From: Paraburkholderia fungorum
GTDB taxonomy: Bacteria > Pseudomonadota > Gammaproteobacteria > Burkholderiales > Burkholderiaceae
DNA: 64,000 nucleotides
Assembly: GCF_900099835.1 (NCBI RefSeq)
Contig: NZ_FNKP01000001.1
Span: forward strand, 2,914,001-2,978,000
Reading direction: 5' to 3'
Under the pieces are notes generated by a model. It was given only the letters and a program-made list of their open reading frames with translations, did not search any database and had not been told where the DNA came from. Within the stretch, counting starts at the first letter, position 1. The number at the start of each line of letters is the position of its first letter. Both the position numbers and the translations under genes were made by a program. This document shows, in pieces, positions 17,754-27,532 of this stretch.

Positions 17754-17796
17754 AAAAAAAACGCCACGCAAAAAATATTGCGTGGCGTTTTTTTGT
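17754..17796. terminator. Bidirectional terminator between folA and pmbA
   Basis: The arms 17761-17771 and 17778-17788 (ACGCCACGCAA / TTGCGTGGCGT) are perfect, with an A-run on the left and T7 on the right, serving convergent folA and pmbA. Confidence 0.92.
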
Positions 17797-17835
17797 TGGC
17801 AGCCGGGCGTTCAATCGGCTCGCGGCGAAAACCGC

Positions 17836-19206
17836 TTACTGTCCGGCAATCGTCATCCGCTCGATTAGCACCGAACCCGTCTGCTTGGTGCCGCGCGTGA
17901 TCGTATCCGCGCCGACCGCGACGATATGGCGGAACATTTCCTGCAACGTGCTCGCCACCGTGATCTCCTCGACCGGATACTGGATCTTGCCGTTCTCCAC
18001 CCAGAAACCCGACGCGCCGCGCGAATAATCGCCCGTCACGTAGTTCACGCCCTGCCCCATCAGTTCGGTCAACAACAGGCCTGTGCCGAGCTTACGCAGC
18101 ATCTCTTCGAAATCGTCTTCGGGACGCGTGTTCGAGCTTTTGAACGACAGATTGTGCGAGCCGCCCGCGTTGCCGGTGGTCTGCATGCCGAGCTTGCGCG
18201 CGGAATACGTGGACAGGAAATAGCCTTCCACCACGCCGTCTTTCACGACCGAACGCTGTTTCGTACGCACGCCTTCTTCGTCGAACGGCGCGCTGCCCAT
18301 GGCACGCGCGACGTGCGGGTCTTCGACCACCTGGATGTGCGGCGCGAACACCGGCTTGCCGAGGCTATCGACGAGGAACGATGTCTTGCGATACAGCGCG
18401 CCGCCGCTCGTGGCCTGCACGAATGCACCGAGGATGCCCGCAGCCAGCGGCGCTTCGAACAGCACCGGCACCTTGCGCGTATCGAGACCGCGTGCGCCGA
18501 TGCGCGAGAGCGCGCGTTGCGCCGCGTAACGGCCGACCGCTTCGGGATCGGCGAGATCGGCGGCGTTACGGGTGGACGTGTACCAGTCGTCGCGCTGCAT
18601 GTTGCGGGCGCTGCCGGCGATCGGCGCGCACGCAATGTAGTGACGCGAGTACGGATAACCGGCCATAAAGCCGCGCGACGTGGCCAGCACGAACTGCGAG
18701 TGCTGCGCCGAGACGCTTGCGCCTTCGGAGTTCTTGATCTGCGGATCGGTGGCGAACGCGGCGTCTTCCGAGCGACGCGCGATTTCGACCGCTTCATCCG
18801 CCGACAGATTCCACGGGTGATAGAGATCGAGATCGCGCGGATCGGTTTCGAGCAGTTCGGCTTCGGCGAGACCGGCGCAATCGTCTTCCGCCGTGAAGCG
18901 CGCGATGTTGTAGGCGGCCGCGACCGTGTCTTTCAGTGCCTGCGACGAAAAGTCGGAGGTGCTCGCATTGCCGCGCTTGTTGCCGATGAACACCGTCACG
19001 CCGACCATCTTGTCGCGGTTGTGTTCGATCGTCTCGACTTCGCCGCGCCGCACGGAGACGGACAGGCCGTCGCCTTCGGAAATCTCGGTTGCCGCGTCGG
19101 TGCCGCCGAGTGACTTCGCGTGACGAAGGATGTCCGAGGCGATTTCCTTCAGTTCATCCTGGGTATGCGGAAAAAAGCGCTGCTTGACGTCCATGTCTGC
19201 TGCCAT
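17836..19206 (-). CDS. pmbA: TldD/PmbA family metalloprotease PmbA
   Basis: 456-residue PmbA/TldE-type protein. In E. coli the TldD/TldE pair matures microcin B17 and degrades CcdA; TldD carries the zinc site and PmbA/TldE is its partner. Recognisable regions are SVRRGEVETIEHNRDKMVGV, the RKTSFLVDSLGK segment, and the C-terminal MGQGVNYVTGDYSRGASGFWVENG, conserved in the family. ATGs at 19218, 19206 and 19194 are all in frame. I chose 19206 because AGGA lies about 11 bases before it and the length then fits homologues. Its start is divergent from darP. Confidence 0.93.
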   Translation of the reverse strand: MAADMDVKQRFFPHTQDELKEIASDILRHAKSLGGTDAATEISEGDGLSVSVRRGEVETIEHNRDKMVGVTVFIGNKRGNASTSDFSSQALKDTVAAAYNIARFTAEDDCAGLAEAELLETDPRDLDLYHPWNLSADEAVEIARRSEDAAFATDPQIKNSEGASVSAQHSQFVLATSRGFMAGYPYSRHYIACAPIAGSARNMQRDDWYTSTRNAADLADPEAVGRYAAQRALSRIGARGLDTRKVPVLFEAPLAAGILGAFVQATSGGALYRKTSFLVDSLGKPVFAPHIQVVEDPHVARAMGSAPFDEEGVRTKQRSVVKDGVVEGYFLSTYSARKLGMQTTGNAGGSHNLSFKSSNTRPEDDFEEMLRKLGTGLLLTELMGQGVNYVTGDYSRGASGFWVENGKIQYPVEEITVASTLQEMFRHIVAVGADTITRGTKQTGSVLIERMTIAGQ

Positions 19207-19576
19207 TGTCGTTGCCATCCTGTTCGGGGCCGAGCGGCCCTTGAGTGTTTGCACATGCCACGCGCACGCGTGACCAAGCATCCCGCGATCATAGCAAGGT
19301 ACGCGACGCCGTACCTGGCAATCACTTCGCATTTGCATGGGGATTTGGCGCGGGGAATGTCTGGAGTTTCAGCGGGGTGTCTGGTTGGGCACTCGCCGCA
19401 CAGGAGCCGCACATGAGCCGCACTTTGGCCCCGTGAATTGCGAGTGCATTGCCCACGCCGGCCTGGCATTTACCTGCGATCGGCTAAAGGGCCTCGCGGC
19501 TGCTCGCGCAACCCGCGAAGCCCCGATTGCCGCCGCTTTGCGAGTTCGGCGGTGCCCGGCACGCTACAATATCGGT

Positions 19577-20188
19577 ATGACACGCAAAACTCGCATTCAA
19601 CCCATCGAGTCCGCCGAACCGGAAGTCGACGAAAACGGCTACGACCGTCCCAGCAAGTCCCAGCTCAAGCGCGAAATGCACGAGCTTCAGGAGCTGGGCG
19701 CGGCGCTGATCGCGCTGCCCAAAGACGCGCTCAAGCGCATGCCGATGCCCGAAAAGCTCGACGACGCCGTACGCGAAGCACGCCGCATCACCGATCACGA
19801 AGGCAAACGCCGCCAGGTGCAGTACGTCGGGCGCGTGATGCGCTCGCTGTTCGACGACGAAACCGCCGCGCTGCGCACCGCGCTCGACACCTACAACGGC
19901 GTCAACAAGGCCGAAACGGCCAAGCTGCACTGGATCGAACGCACCCGCGAAAAACTGCTCGCCGACGACGCCGCACTGACCGATTTCATCCGCCAGCATC
20001 CGAACGCCGACCCGCAGCAAGGCCGCACGCTGATCCGCAACGCCCGCAAGGAAGCGCAGCAGAGCAAGCCGCCGCGCTACTTCCGCGAACTGTTCCAGTG
20101 GATCAAGAACGCGGACGGCCCGTCGGCACAGTCCGATTCCGACGCCGACCCCGCGCTGGACGACGACGATGACGACCGCGACGATTAA
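19577..20188 (+). CDS. darP: Ribosome-associated protein DarP (YjgA, DUF615)
   Basis: 203-residue basic/acidic helical protein of the YjgA family, which binds precursor 50S subunits and helps late ribosome maturation. Family-typical blocks are [43 protein letters not shown] and [12 protein letters not shown]. The C-terminal tail is strongly acidic (DDDDDDRDD). There is no Shine-Dalgarno before the ATG, and a TACAAT hexamer ends 7 bases upstream of it, which hints at a leaderless message. The 3' end overlaps the mog start by 20 bases, so the two genes form a unit. Confidence 0.93.
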   Translation: MTRKTRIQPIESAEPEVDENGYDRPSKSQLKREMHELQELGAALIALPKDALKRMPMPEKLDDAVREARRITDHEGKRRQVQYVGRVMRSLFDDETAALRTALDTYNGVNKAETAKLHWIERTREKLLADDAALTDFIRQHPNADPQQGRTLIRNARKEAQQSKPPRYFRELFQWIKNADGPSAQSDSDADPALDDDDDDRDD

Positions 20189-20819
20189 ACCCGCGGCTGC
20201 CCAACGCAATCATCCCGACGAAATCGTGATCGGCCTCGTGTCGATCAGCGACCGCGCGTCCACCGGCGTTTACGAGGACAAAGGCATTCCGGCGTTGCAG
20301 GAATGGCTCGGCACGGCGTTGACGTCGCCGTGGCAGGTCGTCACGCGTCTGATTCAGGACGACGCGCCGACCATTTCCGCGACGTTGACCGAACTGGTCG
20401 ACGAAGTGGGCTGCGATCTGGTGCTGACCACTGGCGGCACGGGTCCGTCACGCCGCGACGTGACGCCCGAAGCGACGCTCGCGGTTGCGACCAAAGACAT
20501 GCCGGGATTCGGCGAGCAGATGCGGCAGATCAGCCTGAACTTCGTGCCCACGGCTATTTTGTCGCGCCAGGTGGCGGTGATTCGCGAAACGGCGGATCAC
20601 GCGGCGCTGATCATCAACTTGCCGGGTCAGCCGAAGTCGATCAAGGAAACGCTGGAAGGTTTGCGCGATGCCGAAACCGGCGCGGTGAAGGTGCCGGGCA
20701 TTTTCGCGGCGGTGCCTTACTGCATCGACCTGATTGGCGGGCCGTATGTGGAAACCAGTCCGGACGTGGTGAAGGCGTTCCGGCCGAAAAATGCGGTGCG
20801 CGCGCCGCAGCAGGGTTAG
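20169..20819 (+). CDS. mog: Molybdopterin adenylyltransferase Mog
   Basis: 216-residue MogA/MoaB-fold enzyme that adenylylates molybdopterin before molybdate insertion in molybdenum cofactor synthesis. Motifs: [20 protein letters not shown], the signature [16 protein letters not shown], and [12 protein letters not shown] near the C-terminus. The IGLVSISDR and [16 protein letters not shown] segments favour Mog over MoaB. It overlaps the darP 3' end and has no separate promoter visible. Confidence 0.93.
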   Translation: MTTATIKPAAAQRNHPDEIVIGLVSISDRASTGVYEDKGIPALQEWLGTALTSPWQVVTRLIQDDAPTISATLTELVDEVGCDLVLTTGGTGPSRRDVTPEATLAVATKDMPGFGEQMRQISLNFVPTAILSRQVAVIRETADHAALIINLPGQPKSIKETLEGLRDAETGAVKVPGIFAAVPYCIDLIGGPYVETSPDVVKAFRPKNAVRAPQQG

Positions 20820-20943
20820 ACGTAATCCGGCGGTTCGCGGCTGCGGAGTGGGCCGGGAAAGCTGGTTCCCGACCTTTCACGAAAAGTCGTCAGCAGCGGC
20901 GGCGACCCAACGACAAGCACCGCTGCTGCATCAAACTACGCGC

Positions 20944-21552
20944 TTATTCAGCGCTACCCGAAGCTTCCGGCGCGGCCGGAATCAGGAAATGCTCACGGTA
21001 GTACTTCAGTTCGTCGATCGACTCGTGAATGTCGGCGAGCGCCGTGTGCATCGCGCGCTTCTGGAAACCCTTGTAAATCGCGGGCTGCCAGCGACGGCAC
21101 AATTCCTTGAGCGTGCTGACGTCAAGATTGCGGTAATGGAAAAACTGCTCCAGTTCCGGCATCCAGCGCGCCATGAAGCGACGGTCCTGGCAGATCGAGT
21201 TGCCGCACATCGGCGATTTGCCCGGCGGCACGTACTGGCCGAGAAACTCGCGAATCTGCTCGACGGCATCGGCTTCGCTCACCGTGGACGCCTTCACACG
21301 GTCGATCAGCCCCGAGCGGCCATGCGTGTTCTGATTCCACTGATCCATCTTGGCGAGCGTTTCGTCGCTCTGGTGAATCGCAAGCACCGGGCCTTCGACC
21401 AGCCGGTCGAGCGTCGAATTCGTCACCACTACCGCGATTTCGATGATGCGGTCGGAGTCGGGCTCGAGCCCGGTCATTTCCATGTCCAGCCAGACAAGAT
21501 TCATGTCGCTGCGTACGAGCGGCTGTTCGGTGGATGCGAGGATGTCAGTCAT
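20944..21552 (-). CDS. orn: Oligoribonuclease Orn
   Basis: 202-residue DEDDh 3'-5' exoribonuclease that degrades di- and short oligonucleotides to mononucleotides, including pGpG from cyclic di-GMP breakdown. The catalytic acids are in [12 protein letters not shown] (D, E), [16 protein letters not shown] (D) and [18 protein letters not shown] (H, D). The ATG at 21552 is chosen because CAGGG precedes it; the first 14 residues are an extension before the conserved core. It is divergent from the M48 protease gene. Its link to cyclic di-GMP turnover is of interest beside a VpsR-regulated locus 5 kb away, but no operon link exists. Confidence 0.96.
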   Translation of the reverse strand: MTDILASTEQPLVRSDMNLVWLDMEMTGLEPDSDRIIEIAVVVTNSTLDRLVEGPVLAIHQSDETLAKMDQWNQNTHGRSGLIDRVKASTVSEADAVEQIREFLGQYVPPGKSPMCGNSICQDRRFMARWMPELEQFFHYRNLDVSTLKELCRRWQPAIYKGFQKRAMHTALADIHESIDELKYYREHFLIPAAPEASGSAE

Positions 21553-21722
21553 GAAGGCAACCCTGATGACCGGGCAAACGGCCGCTGTAAAAGCCGCCTG
21601 CCACGGAAATTGTTCGTATGAGATTTGGTTCTGGCGCCCGGCTGGAGCGCCGGTTTGAACGCCCCCCGCCGCGAGGCGGGAAGAAACATATAATTCTCGC
21701 ATAGATACCACGGAATCCCCGG

Positions 21723-22982
21723 ATGCCCACCCTGTACTTCACCGTTCTGTTCGTCATCGCCGTCGTCGCGATGGTCGGCACCAAACTATGGCTCGCGTCG
21801 CGGCAAATCCGCTTCGTCGCCGCACATCGCGAGCAGGTGCCTAGCCAGTTTGCCGGCACCATCGCGCTCGCCGCCCACCAGCGCGCCGCCGACTACACCA
21901 TCGAGCGCACCCGTCTGACGATGATCGAGATCGTCGTCAGCGCAGCCGTGCTGATCGGTCTCACGCTGCTGGGCGGCGTGCAGGCACTCGACCTCGCCAT
22001 CTCCGACTGGATCGGCCGCGGCTACGCCGGCCAGATCGCACTGGTCGCGGCCGTGATCGCGATCACCAGCGTGATCGACCTGCCGTTCGAGTATTACCGG
22101 CAGTTCGTCGTCGAACAGCGCTTCGGCTTCAACCGGATGAGCAAGGGCATTTTCTTCGTCGACCGTCTGAAGGGCGTACTGCTCGGCGCCGCCTTCGGCC
22201 TGCCGCTGCTGTTCGTCGTGCTGTGGCTGATGAATCAGGCCGGCAGCCTTTGGTGGCTGTGGACGTGGGTCGTGTGGGTCGCGTTCCAGATGCTCGTGCT
22301 GGTGCTGTATCCGTCGTTTATCGCACCGCTTTTCAACAAGTTCGAGCCGCTGAAGGACGAAGCGCTGAAAAGCCGCATCGAAGCGCTGATGCAGCGCTGC
22401 GGCTTCGCGGCCAAGGGCCTGTTTGTGATGGACGGCAGCCGCCGTTCCGCGCACGGCAACGCGTACTTCACCGGCTTCGGCGCGGCCAAGCGGATCGTGT
22501 TCTTCGACACGCTGCTCGCGCGCCTGTCGGGCAACGAGATCGAAGCCGTGCTCGCGCACGAACTCGGTCACTTCAAACGCCGTCACGTGATCAAACGCAT
22601 GCTGGTCACGTTCGCGATCAGCCTCGTGATGCTCGCGCTGCTCGGCTGGCTCACGCAATGCGTGTGGTTCTACGAGGGCCTGGGCGTGCGGCCGTCGCTG
22701 ATCGGCGGCAATAGCGGGCTTGCGCTGGTGCTGTTCTTCCTCGCGCTGCCGGTGTTCGTGTTCTTCGTGACGCCGCTCGGCAGCCTCAGCTCGCGCAAAC
22801 ACGAGTTCGAAGCCGACGCATTCGCCGCCACGCAAACCGACGCGCAAGATCTCGTCAACGCGCTCGTCAAACTGTACGAGGACAATGCGTCGACGCTGAC
22901 GCCCGATCCGCTTTACACCGCGTTTTATTACTCGCATCCGCCGGCATCGCAGCGGATCGACCGACTGATGCGTCACGCATGA
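21723..22982 (+). CDS. M48-family membrane zinc metalloprotease (Ste24/HtpX-like)
   Basis: 419-residue inner-membrane protease. The zinc site [10 protein letters not shown] is at about residue 279, with the third ligand in [11 protein letters not shown] at about 363. Several membrane segments flank it ([16 protein letters not shown], residues about 65-130, [39 protein letters not shown]). The size and the N-terminal extra helices resemble CAAX prenyl protease 1 relatives rather than short HtpX. Likely role: membrane protein quality control; substrates unknown. A TATAAT hexamer at 21689-21694 is a possible -10. The stop overlaps the rsgA start (ATGA), so the two are cotranscribed. Confidence 0.92.
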   Translation: MPTLYFTVLFVIAVVAMVGTKLWLASRQIRFVAAHREQVPSQFAGTIALAAHQRAADYTIERTRLTMIEIVVSAAVLIGLTLLGGVQALDLAISDWIGRGYAGQIALVAAVIAITSVIDLPFEYYRQFVVEQRFGFNRMSKGIFFVDRLKGVLLGAAFGLPLLFVVLWLMNQAGSLWWLWTWVVWVAFQMLVLVLYPSFIAPLFNKFEPLKDEALKSRIEALMQRCGFAAKGLFVMDGSRRSAHGNAYFTGFGAAKRIVFFDTLLARLSGNEIEAVLAHELGHFKRRHVIKRMLVTFAISLVMLALLGWLTQCVWFYEGLGVRPSLIGGNSGLALVLFFLALPVFVFFVTPLGSLSSRKHEFEADAFAATQTDAQDLVNALVKLYEDNASTLTPDPLYTAFYYSHPPASQRIDRLMRHA

Positions 22983-23932
22983 GCGGCCGCTCCCTGAAGA
23001 AGGCGGCGCGCGCCCAGTCCGGCACGCGCGTAGGCGGGCTCGTCGTAGCCGCGCATGGCCGCCACTATCTGGTCGCGCCCGAAGACGGCGGTCCGATGCT
23101 GCAATGCTTCCCGCGCGGCAAGCGCAGCGAAATAGCGGTCGGCGATCGTGTGATTTACGAGTCGGCGTCAGCGGATCAAGGCGTGATCGTCGAAATCGGC
23201 GAGCGGCGCAATCTGCTGTATCGCTCGGATCAGTACAAGTCGAAGCTGTTCGCGGCCAATCTCGATCAGTTGCTGATCGTGCTCGCCACCGAACCGCACT
23301 TCAGCGAGGACCTGCTCGGCCGCGCGCTGGTTGCAGCGGAAGCGAACGAACTGAAGCCGCTGATCGTGCTGAACAAGATTGACGTGACGGTCGCGCTCGA
23401 GGGTGCGCGCAAGCGGCTCGAGTCGTATCGCGCGCTGGGTTATACGGTCGTCGAGGTGTCGATCAAGACGCAGCCCGACGCGGCGCGTGCTGCGTTGATC
23501 GAACATCTGCATGGTCATTCGACGCTGCTGCTCGGCCAGTCCGGCATGGGCAAATCCACGCTCGTCAATCTGCTGATTCCCAATGCCGAAGTCGCCACGC
23601 GCGAAATTTCGACCGCGTTGAACAGCGGGCGTCACACCACGACGTTCACCCGCCTCTACCCGCTGCCCGATAGCGCGGATGGCGAAGGCGGCGCGTTGAT
23701 CGACTCGCCGGGTTTCCAGGAGTTCGGCCTGCATCACCTGACCGAAGGACGGCTCGAACGCGCGTTCCCCGAGTTCCGGCCGCTGCTGCCGAATTGCCGC
23801 TTCTACAACTGCCACCATTTGCAGGAGCCCGGCTGCGCGATTCTCGAAGCCGTCGCCGATGGCCGCATCCGCCGCGAACGGCATACGCTCTATACGCAAC
23901 TGGTTCACGAAGCCAGCCAGATCGTCCGCTGA
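22979..23932 (+). CDS. rsgA: Ribosome small-subunit GTPase RsgA
   Basis: 317-residue circularly permuted GTPase that checks and releases late 30S precursors. An OB-fold N-terminus is followed by G4 (LNKID), then G1 (GQSGMGKST), then G3 ([10 protein letters not shown]), the order diagnostic of RsgA. The C-terminal zinc site is [15 protein letters not shown]. It overlaps the M48 gene by 4 bases and is followed after 1 base by the DUF2007 gene, giving a three-gene unit closed by a strong terminator. Confidence 0.97.
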   Translation: MSGRSLKKAARAQSGTRVGGLVVAAHGRHYLVAPEDGGPMLQCFPRGKRSEIAVGDRVIYESASADQGVIVEIGERRNLLYRSDQYKSKLFAANLDQLLIVLATEPHFSEDLLGRALVAAEANELKPLIVLNKIDVTVALEGARKRLESYRALGYTVVEVSIKTQPDAARAALIEHLHGHSTLLLGQSGMGKSTLVNLLIPNAEVATREISTALNSGRHTTTFTRLYPLPDSADGEGGALIDSPGFQEFGLHHLTEGRLERAFPEFRPLLPNCRFYNCHHLQEPGCAILEAVADGRIRRERHTLYTQLVHEASQIVR

Positions 23933-23933
23933 C

Positions 23934-24254
23934 ATGAAACTGATGCGCGCGCCGAATCTGATTACCGGACAGCACTGGGTCAACGTGCTGGCGACGGCGG
24001 GCATCGCGTCCGAGTTGCACAACCGGTATCTGAACGGCGCTCTCGGCGATATCCCGGCGGATCAATGCGCGCCCGAGTTGTGGCTCGTCGATGAGCGCGA
24101 CGAGGCGATCGCGCGAAGGTTGATCGAGGCAGCGCGGCATGGTCCGGCGGCGGGGTCTCCGGGCTGGCGGTGCCGTCAGTGCGGCGAAGCGCTGGAAGCG
24201 CAGTTCACCGTGTGCTGGCAGTGTGGGACGGAGCGTGATCCTCGGGACGATTGA
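23934..24254 (+). CDS. DUF2007-type protein with C-terminal zinc ribbon
   Basis: 106 residues. The N-terminal about 65 residues resemble the DUF2007 fold related to PII-like signal-transducing domains (MRAPNLITGQHWVNVLATAG, ELWLVDERDEAIARRLIE). The C-terminus has two CxxC pairs (CRQCGEALEAQFTVCWQCG), a zinc ribbon. The start follows the rsgA stop by one base, so translation is coupled. Function is unknown. The fixed position behind rsgA suggests a link to ribosome maturation or zinc status, but this is inference. Confidence 0.82.
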   Translation: MKLMRAPNLITGQHWVNVLATAGIASELHNRYLNGALGDIPADQCAPELWLVDERDEAIARRLIEAARHGPAAGSPGWRCRQCGEALEAQFTVCWQCGTERDPRDD

Positions 24255-24280
24255 GGGTGTGATTCGAATGCTGATGAAGC

Positions 24281-24314
24281 AATAAAAAAACCGGGCAATG
24301 CCCGGTTTTTTATT
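24281..24314. terminator. Bidirectional terminator after rsgA unit
   Basis: CCGGGC (24291-24296), AAT loop, GCCCGG (24300-24305), flanked by A7 and T6. It ends the rsgA unit on the plus strand and the CobD-like gene on the minus strand. Confidence 0.93.
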
Positions 24315-24336
24315 GCGCTACGCTGGCCAGCCGATC

Positions 24337-25275
24337 TCAGGCAAGCCAAACCGCGATGGTCAGCATCAGCAGCAGAATCATCCACAGCACGACTGCGCGC
24401 CACACCAGACCCACCGCCGATTGCAGCGTACGCGGCGTGCAATCGTCGCCAACCTGCATCGGACCGCCGTCGCCAGTAGCAAGCGCGTCAAGGCTCGACG
24501 GCTCGGCCAGCGGCCCGCTCAAACGTGCACCCAACGCGCCACTGCCCGCTGCCAGCAACACGCCGTCGTTAGCGTCCGGCCACTGACGCGCGTGATTGCG
24601 CCACGCATAAATCGCGTCCTCGAAATTGCCGACAATCGCGAAACCCAACGACGTCAGCCGCGACGGCACCCAGTCGATCACGAAGAACGCACGCTGCGCG
24701 AAACTCGAAAACGCGGCGGTACGCTCGTCGCCCGGCTGTGCCCACGCGCGCGCGAGATATTCGGCGATCCGGTAGAGCACCGCGCCCGCCGGCCCAACCG
24801 GAATCAGAAACCAGAAGAACACGCCGAACACATGCCGATGCGACGCCACGACCGCGTGAATAAGCGTATGACGCACGATTTCGCTGACGGGCATGTCGAC
24901 GGTATCGAGCCCGGTCCACTCGTTGAGAATTTCGCGAGCACGCGGCACGTCGTCGTTATTCAATGCGAGGTGGATGTCCGTGAAATAGTGGCTGAACTGC
25001 CGGAAGCCGAGCGTGAAATACAACACCGCGACGTTCCAAAGAAACGCCAGCGCAAAGTGAATGTGATAGAGCACGTAGTAGACGAGCGCGACGACCAGCG
25101 TCCAAGGCACCACCACCACGAGCCACGCGAGCAAGCCGTGCTTGGGCTTGCCGGCATCGAATCCGTGCGCCGCCGACTCCGCGTGGTATTGAAGCAGCGC
25201 GGACACCGGATTATTCGGTGACAGTGCACGTACCTGTTCAATGATCAGAGCCAGCAATACGGAGAAAAAAGTCAT
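24337..25275 (-). CDS. CobD/CbiB-family membrane protein
   Basis: 312 residues related to adenosylcobinamide-phosphate synthase CbiB/CobD of cobalamin synthesis. Membrane helices are visible at LLAWLVVVVPWTLVVALVYYV, FLWNVAVLYFTL, FGVFFWFLIPVGPAGAVLYRI and the C-terminal VVLWMILLLMLTIAVWLA. The family region RAFFVIDWVPSRLTSLGFAI is conserved, but the chain is divergent from true CbiB and no other cobalamin gene is nearby, so enzymatic function is uncertain. Also known as an AmpE-like arrangement in some annotations. It is monocistronic, followed by the Nudix gene upstream on the same strand. Confidence 0.78.
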   Translation of the reverse strand: MTFFSVLLALIIEQVRALSPNNPVSALLQYHAESAAHGFDAGKPKHGLLAWLVVVVPWTLVVALVYYVLYHIHFALAFLWNVAVLYFTLGFRQFSHYFTDIHLALNNDDVPRAREILNEWTGLDTVDMPVSEIVRHTLIHAVVASHRHVFGVFFWFLIPVGPAGAVLYRIAEYLARAWAQPGDERTAAFSSFAQRAFFVIDWVPSRLTSLGFAIVGNFEDAIYAWRNHARQWPDANDGVLLAAGSGALGARLSGPLAEPSSLDALATGDGGPMQVGDDCTPRTLQSAVGLVWRAVVLWMILLLMLTIAVWLA

Positions 25276-25389
25276 GCGATGCGCCGTGCTTTTTAAGTTT
25301 TACGATTGATTTATAACGATAGCACAGGGTCGGATGCGACTGAGCGCAGGCGCTGACAAACACGCGACAACTGCACAGACCGACTTGAT

Positions 25390-26106
25390 TTACGCGGCAA
25401 GATAGCGATACAGATTGCGCAGCATGGCCGCCGTCGCACCCCAGATGAAATGGTGACCACCGACCGCGCCGCCGCCGTCGTCGACCACCGTCGATTCATC
25501 GCGCGGATAAGGCATCGCGAAGAAGCGGCGCTCGCCGCCCTCGTAACGGAACACGCGCTCTTCGTGATTCGCGGGATTCATCAGGAAAGCGAGCGGCACC
25601 TCGAAGACTTCGGCCACTTCGAGGGCGTCCATTTTCAGCGCAAACGGCGGATGGACAAGACCGATCACAGGTGTCACGCAGAAGCCGGTGCCGGTCAGGT
25701 AGTCGGGTAATGCGCCAAGAATTTCGACCCGGGAAGGCGCCAGGCCGACCTCTTCCTGCGCTTCACGCAAGGCGGTCGCGGTGGCGTCGTCGTCAAAGGG
25801 TTCGTGACGGCCGCCAGGAAAGCTCACCTGCCCGGCATGATCGTTCAGATGATCGGCACGTTGCGTGAGTAATACCGTCAGCCCACTTTCGCGGACCACC
25901 AGCGGCACCAGCACGGCAGCAACGCGGGGATCGGCGTGGGTATCGCGCCACGGCGCTTCGATGATCGGCTCCGGCGTCCACGCGAGGTTTTGCTCGAAGC
26001 GTGCGCGCAGGCCATCGGGCGTGAGACGCTCGCCGGTCACCGGCGACAGATGGGAGCCCGTCGCGACGACAGGCAGTAATTCGGGCTCAAAGACGGGACG
26101 GGTCAA
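25390..26106 (-). CDS. Nudix hydrolase, CoA pyrophosphatase (NudL-like)
   Basis: 238-residue hydrolase predicted to cleave CoA to 3',5'-ADP and phosphopantetheine. The CoA-pyrophosphatase form of the Nudix box is clear: SFPGGRHEPFDDDATATALR followed by EAQEEVGL. The N-terminal VLLTQRADHLNDHAGQ block is also typical. The only reasonable start is a TTG at 26106 with GAGAG upstream; the longer open frame runs through the rplS terminator into rplS in another frame and is rejected. Starting downstream of a terminator, it should have its own promoter or depend on read-through. Confidence 0.9.
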   Translation of the reverse strand: MTRPVFEPELLPVVATGSHLSPVTGERLTPDGLRARFEQNLAWTPEPIIEAPWRDTHADPRVAAVLVPLVVRESGLTVLLTQRADHLNDHAGQVSFPGGRHEPFDDDATATALREAQEEVGLAPSRVEILGALPDYLTGTGFCVTPVIGLVHPPFALKMDALEVAEVFEVPLAFLMNPANHEERVFRYEGGERRFFAMPYPRDESTVVDDGGGAVGGHHFIWGATAAMLRNLYRYLAA

Positions 26107-26158
26107 CGGGTCTCTCGAATAGGCGGATTGGGGTATGCCGCTATTTTGACCTGGCAAA

Positions 26159-26190
26159 CAAAAAAGCACCCACAGGGGGTGCTTTTTCTT
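26159..26190 (-). terminator. Terminator of the rpsP-rimM-trmD-rplS operon
   Basis: AGCACCC (26165-26171) pairs with GGGTGCT (26177-26183). On the minus strand the stem is followed by T6 directly after the rplS stop region. Confidence 0.9.
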
Positions 26191-26197
26191 ACAGCAT

Positions 26198-26584
26198 TTA
26201 CGCTTGGGAAGCAGCGCGGTCTTTCGAGACCAGCTTTTCCTTGATTCGAGCCGACTTGCCCGAACGGTCGCGCAGGTAGTACAGCTTGGCACGACGCACA
26301 TCGCCACGACGCTTCACGACGATGCTTGCCAGCAGCGGCGAGTACGTCTGGAACGTACGCTCGACGCCTTCGCCCGACGAAATCTTACGGACGATGAACG
26401 ACGAATTCAGACCACGGTTACGCTTGGCGATAACGACGCCTTCGTAAGCCTGAACACGCTTACGCGTACCTTCAACCACGTTCACGCTGACGATCACCGT
26501 GTCGCCCGGAGCGAATTCGGGGATGGTCTTCTCGCCGAGGGCGCGGCCGATTTCTTCCTGCTCGAGTATTGCAATCAGATTCAT
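26198..26584 (-). CDS. rplS: 50S ribosomal protein L19
   Basis: 128 residues, slightly longer than the 115-residue E. coli protein at the C-terminus (basic and Ala/Gln-rich tail). It sits at the 30S-50S interface. Typical blocks are [41 protein letters not shown], and [17 protein letters not shown] followed by [19 protein letters not shown]. It is the last gene of the rpsP-rimM-trmD-rplS operon. Confidence 0.98.
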   Translation of the reverse strand: MNLIAILEQEEIGRALGEKTIPEFAPGDTVIVSVNVVEGTRKRVQAYEGVVIAKRNRGLNSSFIVRKISSGEGVERTFQTYSPLLASIVVKRRGDVRRAKLYYLRDRSGKSARIKEKLVSKDRAASQA

Positions 26585-26740
26585 GACTGACTCCTAGATC
26601 CATCTTGTCGGCGTTCGTACCTGCCTCGCACTCAGTTTCCTTACGTGCTTGGCGACGGCCCCGATAGAGGATGGGTTCACATCTGGCGCCGTGCACGCAT
26701 GCGCGGCGCCGCCTGGTGTCCGCTCGAAAGACCGGCGGCT

Positions 26741-27508
26741 TTACGCCTTCGACTCTTCTTTTGCGAGACTCGTAAGCCATGCCTCGTCGGCACGGCTCAA
26801 CATTTTGTTCTTTCTGGCCTTCACGATCAGATCGGGCCGCTTGGTCAACGTATTGCGCAAGGCTTCGCGCCGACGCCACGCCTCGATTTCCTTATGATGA
26901 CCGCCGAGCAGCACATCGGGCACCCGCACGCCGTCGTATTCCTCGGGACGTGTGTAATGCGGACAATCAAGCAGCACGTCGACAAAGCTGTCCTGCACCG
27001 CCGATTGCGAGTCGTTCAGCACGCCGGGCAACTGACGTACGACTGCGTCCATCAATGCCATGGCAGGCAATTCGCCGCCCGACAGCACGAAGTCGCCAAG
27101 ACTGACTTCTTCGTCGACAACACGGTCGAGCAAACGTTGATCGATCGCTTCGTAGCGCCCGCACAACAGGATCAGACCGGGCTCGGCAGCGAACCGCATG
27201 ACACGGTCGTGATTCAACGTAGCACCTTGCGGTGACATCATCACGACGCGCGATGCGCCGATGCCCTGCTCTACCTGAGCCGCCTTCGCGGCACCGACCG
27301 CGTCTTCCAGCGGCTTGGCCAGCATGACCATGCCGGGGCCGCCACCGTACGGGCGATCGTCGATTGTGCGGTAGTTGTCGGTTGTGAAATCGCGCGGATT
27401 CCACGTACGCAACCCATAGCGCTCCTGTTTCGCGGCTCGGCTGGTGATACCCCAGTCGGTCAGCGCGCGAAACATGTCAGGAAAGAGCGTTACGACATCG
27501 AACTGCAT
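26741..27508 (-). CDS. trmD: tRNA (guanine-37-N1)-methyltransferase TrmD
   Basis: 255-residue SPOUT methyltransferase that makes m1G37 in tRNAs reading CNN and some other codons, preventing +1 frameshifts. It shows [41 protein letters not shown] (trefoil-knot AdoMet site) and [17 protein letters not shown]. It lies 24 bases after rimM and about 156 bases before rplS, in standard operon order. Confidence 0.98.
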   Translation of the reverse strand: MQFDVVTLFPDMFRALTDWGITSRAAKQERYGLRTWNPRDFTTDNYRTIDDRPYGGGPGMVMLAKPLEDAVGAAKAAQVEQGIGASRVVMMSPQGATLNHDRVMRFAAEPGLILLCGRYEAIDQRLLDRVVDEEVSLGDFVLSGGELPAMALMDAVVRQLPGVLNDSQSAVQDSFVDVLLDCPHYTRPEEYDGVRVPDVLLGGHHKEIEAWRRREALRNTLTKRPDLIVKARKNKMLSRADEAWLTSLAKEESKA

Positions 27509-27532
27509 CGCTCTCTCCGTTCAGCGAATGAT

